Shown: positions 9,426 to 14,806 of the stretch, piece after piece
Position numbering within the stretch: the stretch's first letter is position 1
Layout of the letters: every line of letters begins with the position of its first letter
Source: an uncultured Clostridia bacterium
GTDB lineage: Bacteria; Bacillota; Clostridia; Oscillospirales; Oscillospiraceae
Direction: 5' to 3'
NCBI GenBank assembly: GCA_945926565.1
Contig: CAMELY010000016.1
Span: 1-14,806 of the forward strand
Length of the DNA stretch: 14,806 nucleotides
Made by a program: the position numbers and the translations under genes
Notes under the pieces: generated by a model
The model's database searches: none
Told to the model about the DNA's origin: nothing
The model's input: the letters and a program-made list of their open reading frames with translations, nothing else

Positions 9426-10208
9426 ATGCGACGTTTTATCGGCGACCTCAAGCGGTACTACCGCTATATCTTTTATTCCGCCAAGAGCATTCTGAAGCAG
9501 GAGGTGGCGGACTCCTTTCTCAACTGGATCTGGCTGATCCTCAACCCCATTATGTTCATGCTGGTCTACGCCTTTGTCCAGATCGCCATTTTCGGCAACG
9601 AGACCAAATATCTGGCCTCCTTCCTCTTCATCGGCCTGACCTGTTGGAACTTTTTCAATCCCTGTATCAACAGCAGCATCCGGATGATCAAGCGCTACCA
9701 GGGCATTATCTCCAAGGTCTATGTGCCGAAATACGTCTTTTTGCTGTCCAATATGCTGGTCAACGGCTTCAAGACGCTGATCTCCTTCGGATTGGTCATC
9801 ATCTCCCTGATTGCCTATGGGGTTCCCTTCTCCCCCAGGATGTTCTGGTGTATCCCTTATCTGCTGGTGCTGTTTCTGGTCACCTTCGGCCTTTCCTGCA
9901 TTTTGCTTCACGCCGGCGTCTTCCTGGACGATCTGGCCAACATCGTCCCCATCGCCATGCGAATGCTCTTCTTCCTCTCCGGTATTTTCTATGACCTGGA
10001 GGGAAAGCTCAAGGGCGGCCTGGGCTATGTGATGGAGCGGCTCAACCCGGTGGCTCACATCATCCTCCAGATGCGCCGTACCATGATCTATGACAAGCCT
10101 GCCAGCGTCCACTGGCTCCTCTTCTGGTTTGCCGCCGGTCTGGTGCTCTCTGTCATCGGCATCGCCCTCATCTACAAGTATGAGCGGCGCTACGTCAAGT
10201 CCATCTGA
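9426..10208 (+). CDS. ABC-2 type transporter permease, polysaccharide/teichoic acid export family
   Basis: This 260-residue protein has about six hydrophobic helices and matches the ABC-2 membrane subunit of cell-surface polymer exporters (TagG, Wzm/RfbA, KpsM type). Family features are the N-terminal amphipathic region ending WLILNPIMFMLVYAFV, the segment IRMIKRYQGIISKVYVPKYV, the helix LFFLSGIFYDLEG, the LNPVAHIILQMRR loop, and the ending YKYERRYVKSI. Such permeases work with a separate ATPase, normally encoded next door; none is present here, and a terminator follows directly. AGGAG lies 7 nt before the ATG. The substrate cannot be read from the sequence; a glycan or teichoic acid is the family expectation, and a drug or other export role is possible given the neighbouring MarR regulator. 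Confidence 0.88.
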   Translation: MRRFIGDLKRYYRYIFYSAKSILKQEVADSFLNWIWLILNPIMFMLVYAFVQIAIFGNETKYLASFLFIGLTCWNFFNPCINSSIRMIKRYQGIISKVYVPKYVFLLSNMLVNGFKTLISFGLVIISLIAYGVPFSPRMFWCIPYLLVLFLVTFGLSCILLHAGVFLDDLANIVPIAMRMLFFLSGIFYDLEGKLKGGLGYVMERLNPVAHIILQMRRTMIYDKPASVHWLLFWFAAGLVLSVIGIALIYKYERRYVKSI

Positions 10209-10222
10209 TCTTCCGTCTCCCC

Positions 10223-10260
10223 ACTGCGGTTGTCCGCTCCGGTCAGCCGCAGTTTTTTTG
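10223..10260 (+). terminator. Rho-independent terminator after the permease gene
   Basis: ACTGCGGTTG (10223-10232) pairs with CAGCCGCAGT (10244-10253), including one G-U pair, and is followed by seven Ts, a G and seven more Ts. It lies 14 nt after the stop codon. Confidence 0.9.
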
Positions 10261-10279
10261 TTTTTTTGCAAAATGCCCC

Positions 10280-10308
10280 TTGACAGACTGCCTGTCCGTG
10301 AGTATAAT
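10280..10308 (+). promoter_or_regulatory. Consensus promoter of the tRNA operon
   Basis: TTGACA (10280-10285), a 17-bp spacer and TATAAT (10303-10308) match the sigma-A consensus at all twelve positions. The tRNA-Gly gene starts 12 bp after the -10 box, so the primary transcript has a very short leader. Confidence 0.92.
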
Positions 10309-10320
10309 AACACCTGTCGC

Positions 10321-10396
10321 GCGGGAGTAGCTCATCTGGTAGAGCGCCACCTTGCCAAGGTGGAGGTAGCGAGTTCGAGCCTCGTCTTCCGCTCCA
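10321..10396 (+). tRNA. tRNA-Gly (anticodon GCC)
   Basis: The cloverleaf folds fully. The acceptor GCGGGAG pairs with CTTCCGC, with one G-U pair. The D arm is GCTC...GAGC. The anticodon stem CCACC/GGTGG encloses loop TTGCCAA with anticodon GCC. The T arm is GCGAG/CTCGT around TTCGAGC. The discriminator is T, and the 3' CCA is encoded in the DNA (10394-10396). It reads GGC and GGT codons. Confidence 0.97.
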
Positions 10397-10399
10397 AAT

Positions 10400-10430
10400 G
10401 AAAACAGGAGCAAATCTTGCTCCTGTTTTC
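10400..10430 (+). other. Perfect 14-bp hairpin between the two tRNA genes
   Basis: GAAAACAGGAGCAA at 10400-10413 and its exact inverse complement at 10417-10430 flank a three-base loop. The stem has an A-run on one side and a T-run on the other, the form of a bidirectional terminator, but the T-run is inside the stem. There is no room for a promoter between it and tRNA-Cys. It may end part of the transcripts or act as an RNA processing signal. Confidence 0.7.
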
Positions 10431-10435
10431 CATAT

Positions 10436-10507
10436 GGCAACATAGCCAAGTGGTAAGGCGTGGGTCTGCAAAACCCTGATGCCCCGGTTCGAATCCGGGT
10501 GTTGCCT
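10436..10507 (+). tRNA. tRNA-Cys (anticodon GCA)
   Basis: The acceptor GGCAACA pairs with TGTTGCC. The D arm is GCC...GGC. The anticodon loop CTGCAAA carries GCA, with a stem of four good pairs and one T-T mismatch at its top. The T arm is CCCGG/CCGGG around TTCGAAT. The discriminator is T (10507). The next bases are CTT, so CCA is not encoded and must be added by the CCA-adding enzyme. Confidence 0.95.
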
Positions 10508-10511
10508 CTTG

Positions 10512-10553
10512 AAGTTCTCGGTTTTCCTGATTCGGAAAAACCGAGAACTTTTT
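10512..10553 (+). terminator. Rho-independent terminator after tRNA-Cys
   Basis: AAGTTCTCGGTTTTCC (10512-10527) pairs with 10534-10550 with one bulged base, and a T-run follows. The stem of about 16 bp starts 4 nt after the tRNA and ends 34 nt before kptA, so any tRNA-driven expression of kptA must read through it. Confidence 0.85.
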
Positions 10554-10586
10554 ATGTTCTATCGCATAGAGATGGGAGAGATGAAA

Positions 10587-11129
10587 ATGAACCTACAGCG
10601 AGCGAGCAAGACGCTGTCCTACCTGCTGCGGCATTGCCGGGAGCCGCTGTACATTGACCTGGACGGCGGATGGGCGGCGGTTGATGAGATTGTCTCGGTT
10701 CTGCAAACGAAATACCGGGGCTTTAACAGGGAACTGCTCGCCCGGATCGTGGCGACGGACGAGAAGGGCCGCTATTCCTATGACGCAGAGGGCGAGAGAA
10801 TCCGGGCGAATCAAGGCCATTCGATTCCGGGCGTGGTGATTGAAATGGAGGAGCCGGAGCCGCCGGAGCTGCTGTATCACGGGACGGCGGAGCGATTCCT
10901 TCCATCCATCCTGTCAAAGGGCTTGCTGCCCATGGGGCGGCAGTTTGTGCATCTCTCCGCTGACGTTCCAACCGCAGTGAAGGTGGGCAGCCGCCACGGA
11001 GCGCCTGCTGTTCTGGCGGTGGAGGCCGGAAGATTTGTGGCCGACGGCCATACCCTGAAGCGGTCAGAGAATGGAGTGTGGCAGGCGCAGGCGGTTCCGG
11101 CTGAGTATCTCCATTTGCTGAAAGACTGA
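10587..11129 (+). CDS. kptA: RNA 2'-phosphotransferase (KptA/Tpt1 family)
   Basis: KptA/Tpt1 enzymes use NAD+ to remove an internal RNA 2'-phosphate, giving ADP-ribose 1'',2''-cyclic phosphate. In eukaryotes this finishes tRNA splicing; the bacterial substrate is unclear. The 180-residue protein resembles E. coli KptA throughout: SKTLSYLLRH at 7-16 (catalytic Arg-His), RYSYDAEGERIRANQGHS at 62-79, the NAD-site LYHGTAERFLPSI, VHLSADVPTAVKVGSRHGAP (catalytic Arg) and ENGVWQAQAVP near the end. All core motifs are intact, so it is probably active. ATG at 10587 is chosen because GGGAG lies 8 nt upstream; ATGs at 10572 and 10581 are in frame but less well placed. The gene follows the tRNA terminator with no clear promoter of its own, and no terminator follows it. 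Confidence 0.93.
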   Translation: MNLQRASKTLSYLLRHCREPLYIDLDGGWAAVDEIVSVLQTKYRGFNRELLARIVATDEKGRYSYDAEGERIRANQGHSIPGVVIEMEEPEPPELLYHGTAERFLPSILSKGLLPMGRQFVHLSADVPTAVKVGSRHGAPAVLAVEAGRFVADGHTLKRSENGVWQAQAVPAEYLHLLKD

Positions 11130-11154
11130 CAGGAGAATCTTACAGGTTATAACA

Positions 11155-11166
11155 CTTTGCGCAAAG
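11155..11166. promoter_or_regulatory. Palindrome CTTTGCGCAAAG upstream of the SH3-protein promoter
   Basis: A perfect 12-bp palindrome with no central gap ends 3 bp before the -35 box of the next promoter. Its symmetry and position fit an operator or activator site; no known regulator is recognised. Confidence 0.4.
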
Positions 11167-11169
11167 CCC

Positions 11170-11198
11170 TTGCCAACCTTTCCTAAAAGTCGTATAGT
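11170..11198 (+). promoter_or_regulatory. Promoter of the SH3-repeat protein gene
   Basis: TTGCCA (11170-11175, 5 of 6) and TATAGT (11193-11198, 5 of 6) are separated by 17 bp. The leader of about 45 nt contains a small stem, GGCGT/ACGCC at 11221-11233, just before the ribosome binding site GGAAAGG. Confidence 0.78.
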
Positions 11199-11249
11199 GA
11201 AATCGGAAACAAAAGGACGCGGCGTAAAACGCCGATGGAAAGGATGTGC

Positions 11250-12464
11250 ATGATTGTGAAGAGAACCAGATTTGTGGCAGGACTCCTGTCTGCGGCCCTG
11301 CTGATGAGCGCGCCTGGGGCGATTCAGACAGCCCTGGCGGCGGGAGACGCCCTGGCGCCGGCCGGCTCCGGCGCGGTGCAGACGGTCAGCAATGCTTCCA
11401 GCAAGAGCTATCAGGTCAAAGTGACGGCGGATTGGCTGAACATCCGCAAGAAGGCGGACAAAAACAGCGACATCACCGGGACGCTGAAAAAGGGCGACAA
11501 GGTGACCATCACCAGTGAGTCTACCGACAGCCGCGGCGTGGTCTGGGGTAAGCTGGACAGCGGTAAGGGCTGGATCAATCTGAGCTTCACCCAGAAGACG
11601 GATGGCAGTTCCTTCAGCAGCTACAAGGTCAAGGTGACGGCCAACAGCCTGAATATCCGCAGCAAGGCGGATAAGAGCAGCGAGATCAAGGGTGTGCTGA
11701 AAAAGGGCGATGTGGTCACGATCACGGCAGAGCAGAAGGACAGCCGGGGGGTCACCTGGGGCAAGCTGGACAGCGGTAAGGGCTGGATCAGCCTGAGCTA
11801 TGCCAAGAAGACGACTGAGAGCTCCTTCAGCCAGTATAAGGTGAAGGTGACGGCGGAGAGCCTGAATATCCGCAGCAAGGCGGACAAGAGCAGCGCTGTC
11901 AAGGGCGTGCTGAAAAAGGGCGACGTGGTCACCATCGTGGCGGAGCAGAAGGACAGCCGTGGAGTCACCTGGGGCAAGCTGGACAACGGTCAGGGCTGGA
12001 TCAGCCTGAGCTATGCCAAAAAGACGGAGGATACTCCCTCCTTCAGCAAGTCCAAGGTGAAAGTGACAGCGGGCAGCCTGAACATCCGCAGCAAGGCGGG
12101 CACCAGCGGCGCCATCAACGGTGTTTTGAAAAAGGGCGATGTGGTCACCATCGTGGCAGAGCAGAAGGACAGCAAGGGCGTTACCTGGGGTAAGCTGGAG
12201 AGCGGCAAGGGCTGGATCAGCCTGAAATATGCCAAGAAGACCACCGGAGATGCCGCTCCTGTGACCAGTTATCAGGTGAAGGTGACGGCGGACACGCTGA
12301 ATATCCGCAAAAAGCCGGATAAGAGCAGCGACGTGGTGGGCTACCTGAAAAAAGGCAACGTCTTCACCATTGTGGACGAATCTACTGACAGCCGGGGCGT
12401 CAAGTGGGGCAAGCTCAAAAACGGCGACGGCTGGATCAATTTGAACTACACCAAGAAAGTATAA
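11250..12464 (+). CDS. Secreted protein with five bacterial SH3 (SH3b) repeats
   Basis: The 404-residue protein has a signal peptide: MIVKRTR, a hydrophobic stretch, then a likely cut after ALA (residue 30). It continues as five SH3b domains of about 65-70 residues starting near 54, 125, 196, 268 and 341. Each has the motif VKVTAxxLNIR, LKKGxxxTI, SRGVxWGKL and GWIxL. No catalytic domain is present. SH3b domains usually bind cell-wall peptides or glycans, so a wall-associated or exported binding protein is likely; the many lysines suggest contact with anionic wall polymers. ATG at 11250 is chosen over those at 11235 and 11244 because it has correct spacing from GGAAAGG and gives a clean signal peptide. 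It has its own promoter and terminator. Confidence 0.9.
   Translation: MIVKRTRFVAGLLSAALLMSAPGAIQTALAAGDALAPAGSGAVQTVSNASSKSYQVKVTADWLNIRKKADKNSDITGTLKKGDKVTITSESTDSRGVVWGKLDSGKGWINLSFTQKTDGSSFSSYKVKVTANSLNIRSKADKSSEIKGVLKKGDVVTITAEQKDSRGVTWGKLDSGKGWISLSYAKKTTESSFSQYKVKVTAESLNIRSKADKSSAVKGVLKKGDVVTIVAEQKDSRGVTWGKLDNGQGWISLSYAKKTEDTPSFSKSKVKVTAGSLNIRSKAGTSGAINGVLKKGDVVTIVAEQKDSKGVTWGKLESGKGWISLKYAKKTTGDAAPVTSYQVKVTADTLNIRKKPDKSSDVVGYLKKGNVFTIVDESTDSRGVKWGKLKNGDGWINLNYTKKV
11409..12461 (+). repeat. Five tandem 213-219 bp repeats coding for SH3b units
   Basis: Equivalent valine codons fall at 11415, 11628, 11841, 12057 and 12276, giving periods of 213, 213, 216 and 219 bp. Units 2, 3 and 4 are nearly the same in protein and similar in DNA. 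Units 1 and 5 resemble each other instead (NIRKK, ESTDSRGV, WINL), which points to amplification from the middle of the array. Confidence 0.93.
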
Positions 12465-12482
12465 GTCAGACGATACATTGAC

Positions 12483-12519
12483 TGCGGCGCACAGGAAGAG
12501 CCTGTGCGCCGCAAATTTT
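12483..12519 (+). terminator. Rho-independent terminator after the SH3-repeat gene
   Basis: TGCGGCGCACAGG (12483-12495) and CCTGTGCGCCGCA (12501-12513) form a perfect 13-bp stem with a five-base loop, followed by AATTTTA. It starts 18 nt after the stop codon. The T-run is short but the stem is very stable. Confidence 0.85.
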
Positions 12520-12559
12520 AAGAATGACGAAAGACTCCCTTAAGGTTGGAAAAACCTCG

Positions 12560-12588
12560 TTGTATTCCCGGATTTTCGGTGTTACACT
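12560..12588 (+). promoter_or_regulatory. Possible weak promoter of the VanY-type gene
   Basis: TTGTAT (12560-12565, 3 of 6) and TACACT (12583-12588, 4 of 6) are 17 bp apart and lie 28 bp before the start codon. It is a poor match; a promoter is expected here because a strong terminator lies upstream. Confidence 0.4.
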
Positions 12589-12615
12589 GAGAAAAAACAG
12601 AAGAGGAGCGGGAAT

Positions 12616-13479
12616 ATGAAGAGACTGCGTCGCCCGGGAAGGGCTTTGCTGAGCCTGCTGCTGGCGGCCGGGCTGCTGGGAACGGGACTCATGGTTCTGC
12701 GCCCGGATTGGCGGTACCTGGCCGGGGATGCGCTGACCCGGTGGAGCCGCAGCGCCCCTCTGGAGGAGGTTGACCGGGAAGAACTGACACTGACCGATTA
12801 TCCCCTGGAGTCGCTGCGCGGCCGGGCGGATGTGGAGGAGAACCGGAATCTGATGCTGATCAATTCGGAGCATCCCATCCCCCAGGGGTTTCAGCCTCAG
12901 CTGGAGGAGGACGGCGTGATGGATGAGGCGATGGCGGAGGACTATGCCGCCCTTGCCGGGCAGATCGAGGCACGCTTCGACCAGTCCCTCATTGTCCGCA
13001 GCGGCTATCGCACCCGGGAGGAGCAGGAGGCCACCATTCAGCAGGATGGGGAGACCGCGGCCTCCCTGGATGCCAGTGAGCACCAGGCGGGACTGGCCCT
13101 GGACGTCTGTGTGCCGGGCTACGGCGGCAGGGCGCTGCTCAAGACAGAGGCGGGCCGGTATCTCAACGACAGCTGCTGGGCCTATGGCTTTATCATCCGC
13201 TATCCCTATTACGGCAGGGAGGACACCGGCATCGGCTACGAGCCCTGGCACCTGCGCTATGTGGGCAGCCCCCATGCCCGGATCATCATGGAAAACAGCT
13301 GGACACTGGAGGAGTATTTCCGCCGGCTGGAGCCGGGAGCCTTCTATCGGAGCGGCGACGTGCTGATCACCCGGCAGGCGGGGGAGACCTTCCGGCTGCC
13401 GGAGGGCTGGAAGGAGCTGAGCATGTCCCCGGACAACCAGGGGAACTGGGTGTTTACCCTGACAATGGAAGACGAATAA
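12616..13479 (+). CDS. VanY-type D-alanyl-D-alanine carboxypeptidase (peptidase M15B), membrane-anchored
   Basis: This 287-residue zinc peptidase of the M15B (VanY) family removes terminal D-Ala from peptidoglycan stem peptides outside the cell. A short basic start and one hydrophobic helix (about residues 10-28) suggest a membrane anchor or uncleaved signal. The catalytic domain spans about 75-235. SGYRTREEQE at 129-138 is a family motif. The zinc ligands are H156 and D163 in SEHQAGLALD and H212 in EPWHLRYVG, with E209 as the catalytic base. A C-terminal tail of about 50 residues follows. GAGGAG lies 7 nt before the ATG. Its wall role suits the SH3b neighbour, but each gene has its own terminator. 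No van resistance genes are nearby, so a housekeeping wall role is more likely than resistance. Confidence 0.93.
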   Translation: MKRLRRPGRALLSLLLAAGLLGTGLMVLRPDWRYLAGDALTRWSRSAPLEEVDREELTLTDYPLESLRGRADVEENRNLMLINSEHPIPQGFQPQLEEDGVMDEAMAEDYAALAGQIEARFDQSLIVRSGYRTREEQEATIQQDGETAASLDASEHQAGLALDVCVPGYGGRALLKTEAGRYLNDSCWAYGFIIRYPYYGREDTGIGYEPWHLRYVGSPHARIIMENSWTLEEYFRRLEPGAFYRSGDVLITRQAGETFRLPEGWKELSMSPDNQGNWVFTLTMEDE

Positions 13480-13483
13480 CAGA

Positions 13484-13519
13484 GCCTCTCCCGCGGCAAG
13501 CTGCCGCAGGAGAGGCCTT
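13484..13519. terminator. Shared hairpin terminator between convergent genes
   Basis: GCCTCTCC (13484-13491) pairs with GGAGAGGC (13509-13516), and GCGGCA with TGCCGC inside it; one C-A mismatch separates the two parts. It lies 4 nt after the VanY stop and 8 nt from the end of the gene on the other strand. T-runs are weak on both sides, so it may also protect 3' ends. Confidence 0.7.
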
Positions 13520-13524
13520 CTGCG

Positions 13525-14046
13525 TTATTGGGGGGTCTGCTCCGCCTCGGTCTGCTCCGCAGCTTGCGACTCTGCCTCGTGCAGCAGCATCACTGCGTAA
13601 CGGCGGTAGAGGAAAGAGCGGATGGCCGCCTCCAGCAGCGGGGGGTGGGGCGAGACGGAGAGGGGGCCGCTGCCGTTCAGATTGGAGAGGGTTCCCTCCA
13701 GTAGCCGGACAAAGGACTGATAGGCAGACGCAGCATTTTCCGGAGCAAACTCCCGTTGGAGCAGGGTGCGGATTTCCTCCATACTCAGCACCTGCTTGAG
13801 CAAAAAGGTCACATAGAGGCAGATGACCTGCTCCCGGGTGTATTTCTTCCGCTCTGGCGGGGTGATGACCTTGAGCTTGACGTAGTTGTTGATCATAGCT
13901 GCCGTCACCGGGGCCTGTTCTCCGTCGTAGAAGGGGGCCACCGCTTGGGTGAGGAAGGAGACCACCTGATCCTTATACAGGGGGATGGCGGGGAAGTCCT
14001 CGTAGCGGGGGCAACGGTACGCAGTCAGCAGTTCCAGCTGGTTCAT
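13525..14046 (-). CDS. DUF1836 family protein, MerR-like DNA-binding regulator
   Basis: The 173-residue protein matches the DUF1836 family of Firmicutes, of unproved function. The core is RYEDFPAIPLYKDQVVSFL (14-32), then a MerR-like helix-turn-helix pattern: PVTAAMINNYVKLKVITPP (46-64), KKYTREQVICLYVTFLLKQ (67-85) and LSMEEIRTLL. In MerR proteins the equivalent parts bind DNA and start the linker helix. No metal-binding cysteines are seen. The tail is Gln/Glu/Ala-rich. ATG at 14046 is chosen because AAAGGA lies upstream and homology begins there; the open frame runs further up to 14136, but that stretch contains the promoter. It is divergent from the hemolysin III gene, and a matching inverted pair at both promoters suggests that it controls itself and that gene. 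Confidence 0.85.
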   Translation of the reverse strand: MNQLELLTAYRCPRYEDFPAIPLYKDQVVSFLTQAVAPFYDGEQAPVTAAMINNYVKLKVITPPERKKYTREQVICLYVTFLLKQVLSMEEIRTLLQREFAPENAASAYQSFVRLLEGTLSNLNGSGPLSVSPHPPLLEAAIRSFLYRRYAVMLLHEAESQAAEQTEAEQTPQ

Positions 14047-14086
14047 GGAGATCGATCCTTTCCGGAAGAGTGAATTGTTAAAATCT

Positions 14087-14114
14087 AGTATAGCAAATGT
14101 GAATGATTTGTCAA
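14087..14114 (-). promoter_or_regulatory. Promoter of the DUF1836 gene
   Basis: On the minus strand a perfect TTGACA (14114-14109) and TATACT (14092-14087, 5 of 6) are separated by 16 bp. The -10 box is preceded by TGC, an extended -10 element. The start site should lie near 14080, leaving a leader of about 35 nt. Confidence 0.8.
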
Positions 14115-14129
14115 GAAGTGAGAAACCTA

Positions 14130-14161
14130 TTGACAAGAACTTTCAAACGCTGTAATATAAT
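14130..14161 (+). promoter_or_regulatory. Promoter of the hemolysin III gene
   Basis: TTGACA (14130-14135) is followed either by TAATAT at 14153 with a 17-bp spacer or by a perfect TATAAT at 14156-14161 with a 20-bp spacer. The better spacing favours the first and the better sequence the second. The -35 boxes of the two divergent promoters are only 15 bp apart. Confidence 0.7.
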
Positions 14162-14201
14162 ATCAAATACTAGATAAGATGATTTTAAAGGAGCGGTGAA
14201 C

Positions 14202-14806
14202 ATGGATATGCAGACTGGAGCCATCCCCGCCACGGGCTTTAACACCCCCGCCCTGTTTCGGGCCAGGGATCCGCTGAGCGCGCTGAGCCATTTTGTGGGC
14301 TTTCTGCTCTCCATCCTTGCCGCCTTTCCGCTGCTGGTCAAGGCGTCCTGTGTGGGCTGCAGCCTGACGGAGATTCTCTCCCTGTGCGCCTTTATGGTGG
14401 GAGCCATCGCCCTCTACGGGGCCAGCACTGCCTATCACACCTTCCGGCTGGGCCAGAAGGGATATCTCCGTCTCAAACGGCTGGATCACACCATGATCTA
14501 TCTGCTCATTGTGGGCTCCTACCTGCCCATCTGCGTCTTCTGCCTGTGGGACGGTATCGGCAAGCTGCTGGGGGCGGTGGTGACCGGGATTGCTGTGGCC
14601 GGCGTAATCTTTACCATGTTCTGGGTCACCTGCCCTAAATGGCTCTCCTCCTGCATCTATATCGCGCTGGGCTGGATCTCTGTTCTGGCCCTGCCCCAGA
14701 TGCTCCGGACCATGGCGCCTCAGGCTATCGGCTGGCTGGTGGCGGGCGGATTGCTCTACACGGTGGGCGGCGTCATCTATGCCCTTAAGCTGCCCGGCCT
14801 GGAGCG
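14202..14806 (+). CDS. Hemolysin III / PAQR-family membrane protein (partial, 3' end outside window)
   Basis: About 201 codons are visible before the window ends. The protein has repeated hydrophobic helices and the hemolysin III/PAQR motifs ALYGASTAYHT (S75 and H79) and RLKRLDHTMIYLLIVGSYLP (D95). Near the cut comes GGVIYALKLPGLE, which in this family comes shortly before the C-terminal HxxxH. S, H, D and the later histidines form the predicted zinc site of the family; the last part cannot be checked here. The name comes from a Bacillus cereus protein, but most bacterial members have no shown haemolytic activity and may act in membrane homeostasis. AAAGGAG lies 8 nt before the ATG. It is divergent from the DUF1836 regulator gene. 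Confidence 0.9.
   Translation, partial: MDMQTGAIPATGFNTPALFRARDPLSALSHFVGFLLSILAAFPLLVKASCVGCSLTEILSLCAFMVGAIALYGASTAYHTFRLGQKGYLRLKRLDHTMIYLLIVGSYLPICVFCLWDGIGKLLGAVVTGIAVAGVIFTMFWVTCPKWLSSCIYIALGWISVLALPQMLRTMAPQAIGWLVAGGLLYTVGGVIYALKLPGLE

Larger units (their letters stand above)
14083..14175. promoter_or_regulatory. Inverted 9-bp pair at the divergent promoters (putative operators)
   Basis: ATCTAGTAT at 14083-14091 and its exact inverse complement ATACTAGAT at 14167-14175 bracket the divergent promoters. The first overlaps the -10 box of the DUF1836 promoter. The second begins 5 bp after the TATAAT of the hemolysin III promoter. Each could block its own promoter when bound. Confidence 0.55.

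Noticed and set aside
10479..10586. Upstream extension of the kptA frame into tRNA-Cys
   Set aside because: It would translate the tRNA and the terminator stem. The family begins at the SKTLSYLLRH region, and a good ribosome binding site sits before 10587.
10321..11129. Integrated mobile element at the tRNA genes
   Set aside because: I find no integrase, no direct repeat of the tRNA 3' end and no inverted terminal repeats in the window.
11409..12461. CRISPR-like or satellite repeat
   Set aside because: The repeats are in-frame coding units of 213-219 bp with no spacers.
11250..12464. Phage endolysin or other prophage remnant, because of the SH3b repeats
   Set aside because: There is no amidase, NlpC or glycosidase domain, a clear signal peptide is present, and no phage genes are nearby.
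12616..13479. VanY-type gene as part of a vancomycin resistance cluster
   Set aside because: No vanS/R/H/A/X-like gene is in the window. Chromosomal M15B carboxypeptidases are common in Clostridia.

Overview
The window comes from a GC-rich, Gram-positive anaerobe of the class Clostridia. Oscillospiraceae-type gut bacteria fit best; this is inferred from gene content and codon bias, with no rRNA present. Supporting clues are a V/A-type ATPase with a four-helix K subunit, a DUF1836 regulator beside a hemolysin III gene, a secreted SH3b-repeat protein, VanY-type wall carboxypeptidase, strong AGGAGG-type ribosome binding sites and sigma-A-like promoters with 16-17 bp spacers.

Positions 1-8431, minus strand: a V/A-type ATPase operon read from right to left in the order H(G)-I-K-E-C-F-A-B-D. 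The D gene is cut by the left window edge. A good promoter lies at 8492-8520. H/I and A/B are joined by TGATG stop-start overlaps, C/F overlap, and C uses a TTG start behind a strong ribosome binding site. The K subunit keeps the residues that bind Na+ in the Enterococcus hirae enzyme, so a sodium-coupled pump or synthase is likely.

Positions 8432-9425: an AT-rich intergenic region with repeated GAATTGCAA/GCAAGT motifs and inverted repeats, then a MarR-family regulator (minus). Its promoter is divergent from that of an ABC-2 permease gene at 9426-10208 (plus), which has no ATPase partner in the window.

Positions 10209-11129: terminator, consensus promoter, tRNA-Gly(GCC), a perfect hairpin, tRNA-Cys(GCA), a terminator, then kptA (RNA 2'-phosphotransferase), which has no clear promoter of its own.

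Positions 11130-13479: two cell-envelope genes, each with its own promoter and terminator. One encodes a secreted protein made of five SH3b repeats, the other a membrane-anchored VanY-type D,D-carboxypeptidase.

Positions 13480-14806: a shared terminator hairpin, a DUF1836 MerR-like regulator (minus), and a divergent hemolysin III/PAQR-family membrane protein cut by the right edge. The divergent promoters are bracketed by a 9-bp inverted pair that looks like an operator.

Most of this is ordinary core and accessory content. I do not see a clearly new multi-gene system. The features most worth a second look are regulatory DNA: the motif cluster before the ATPase, the operator pair between the DUF1836 and hlyIII genes, the tRNA hairpin with kptA behind it, and the unpaired ABC-2 permease next to MarR.
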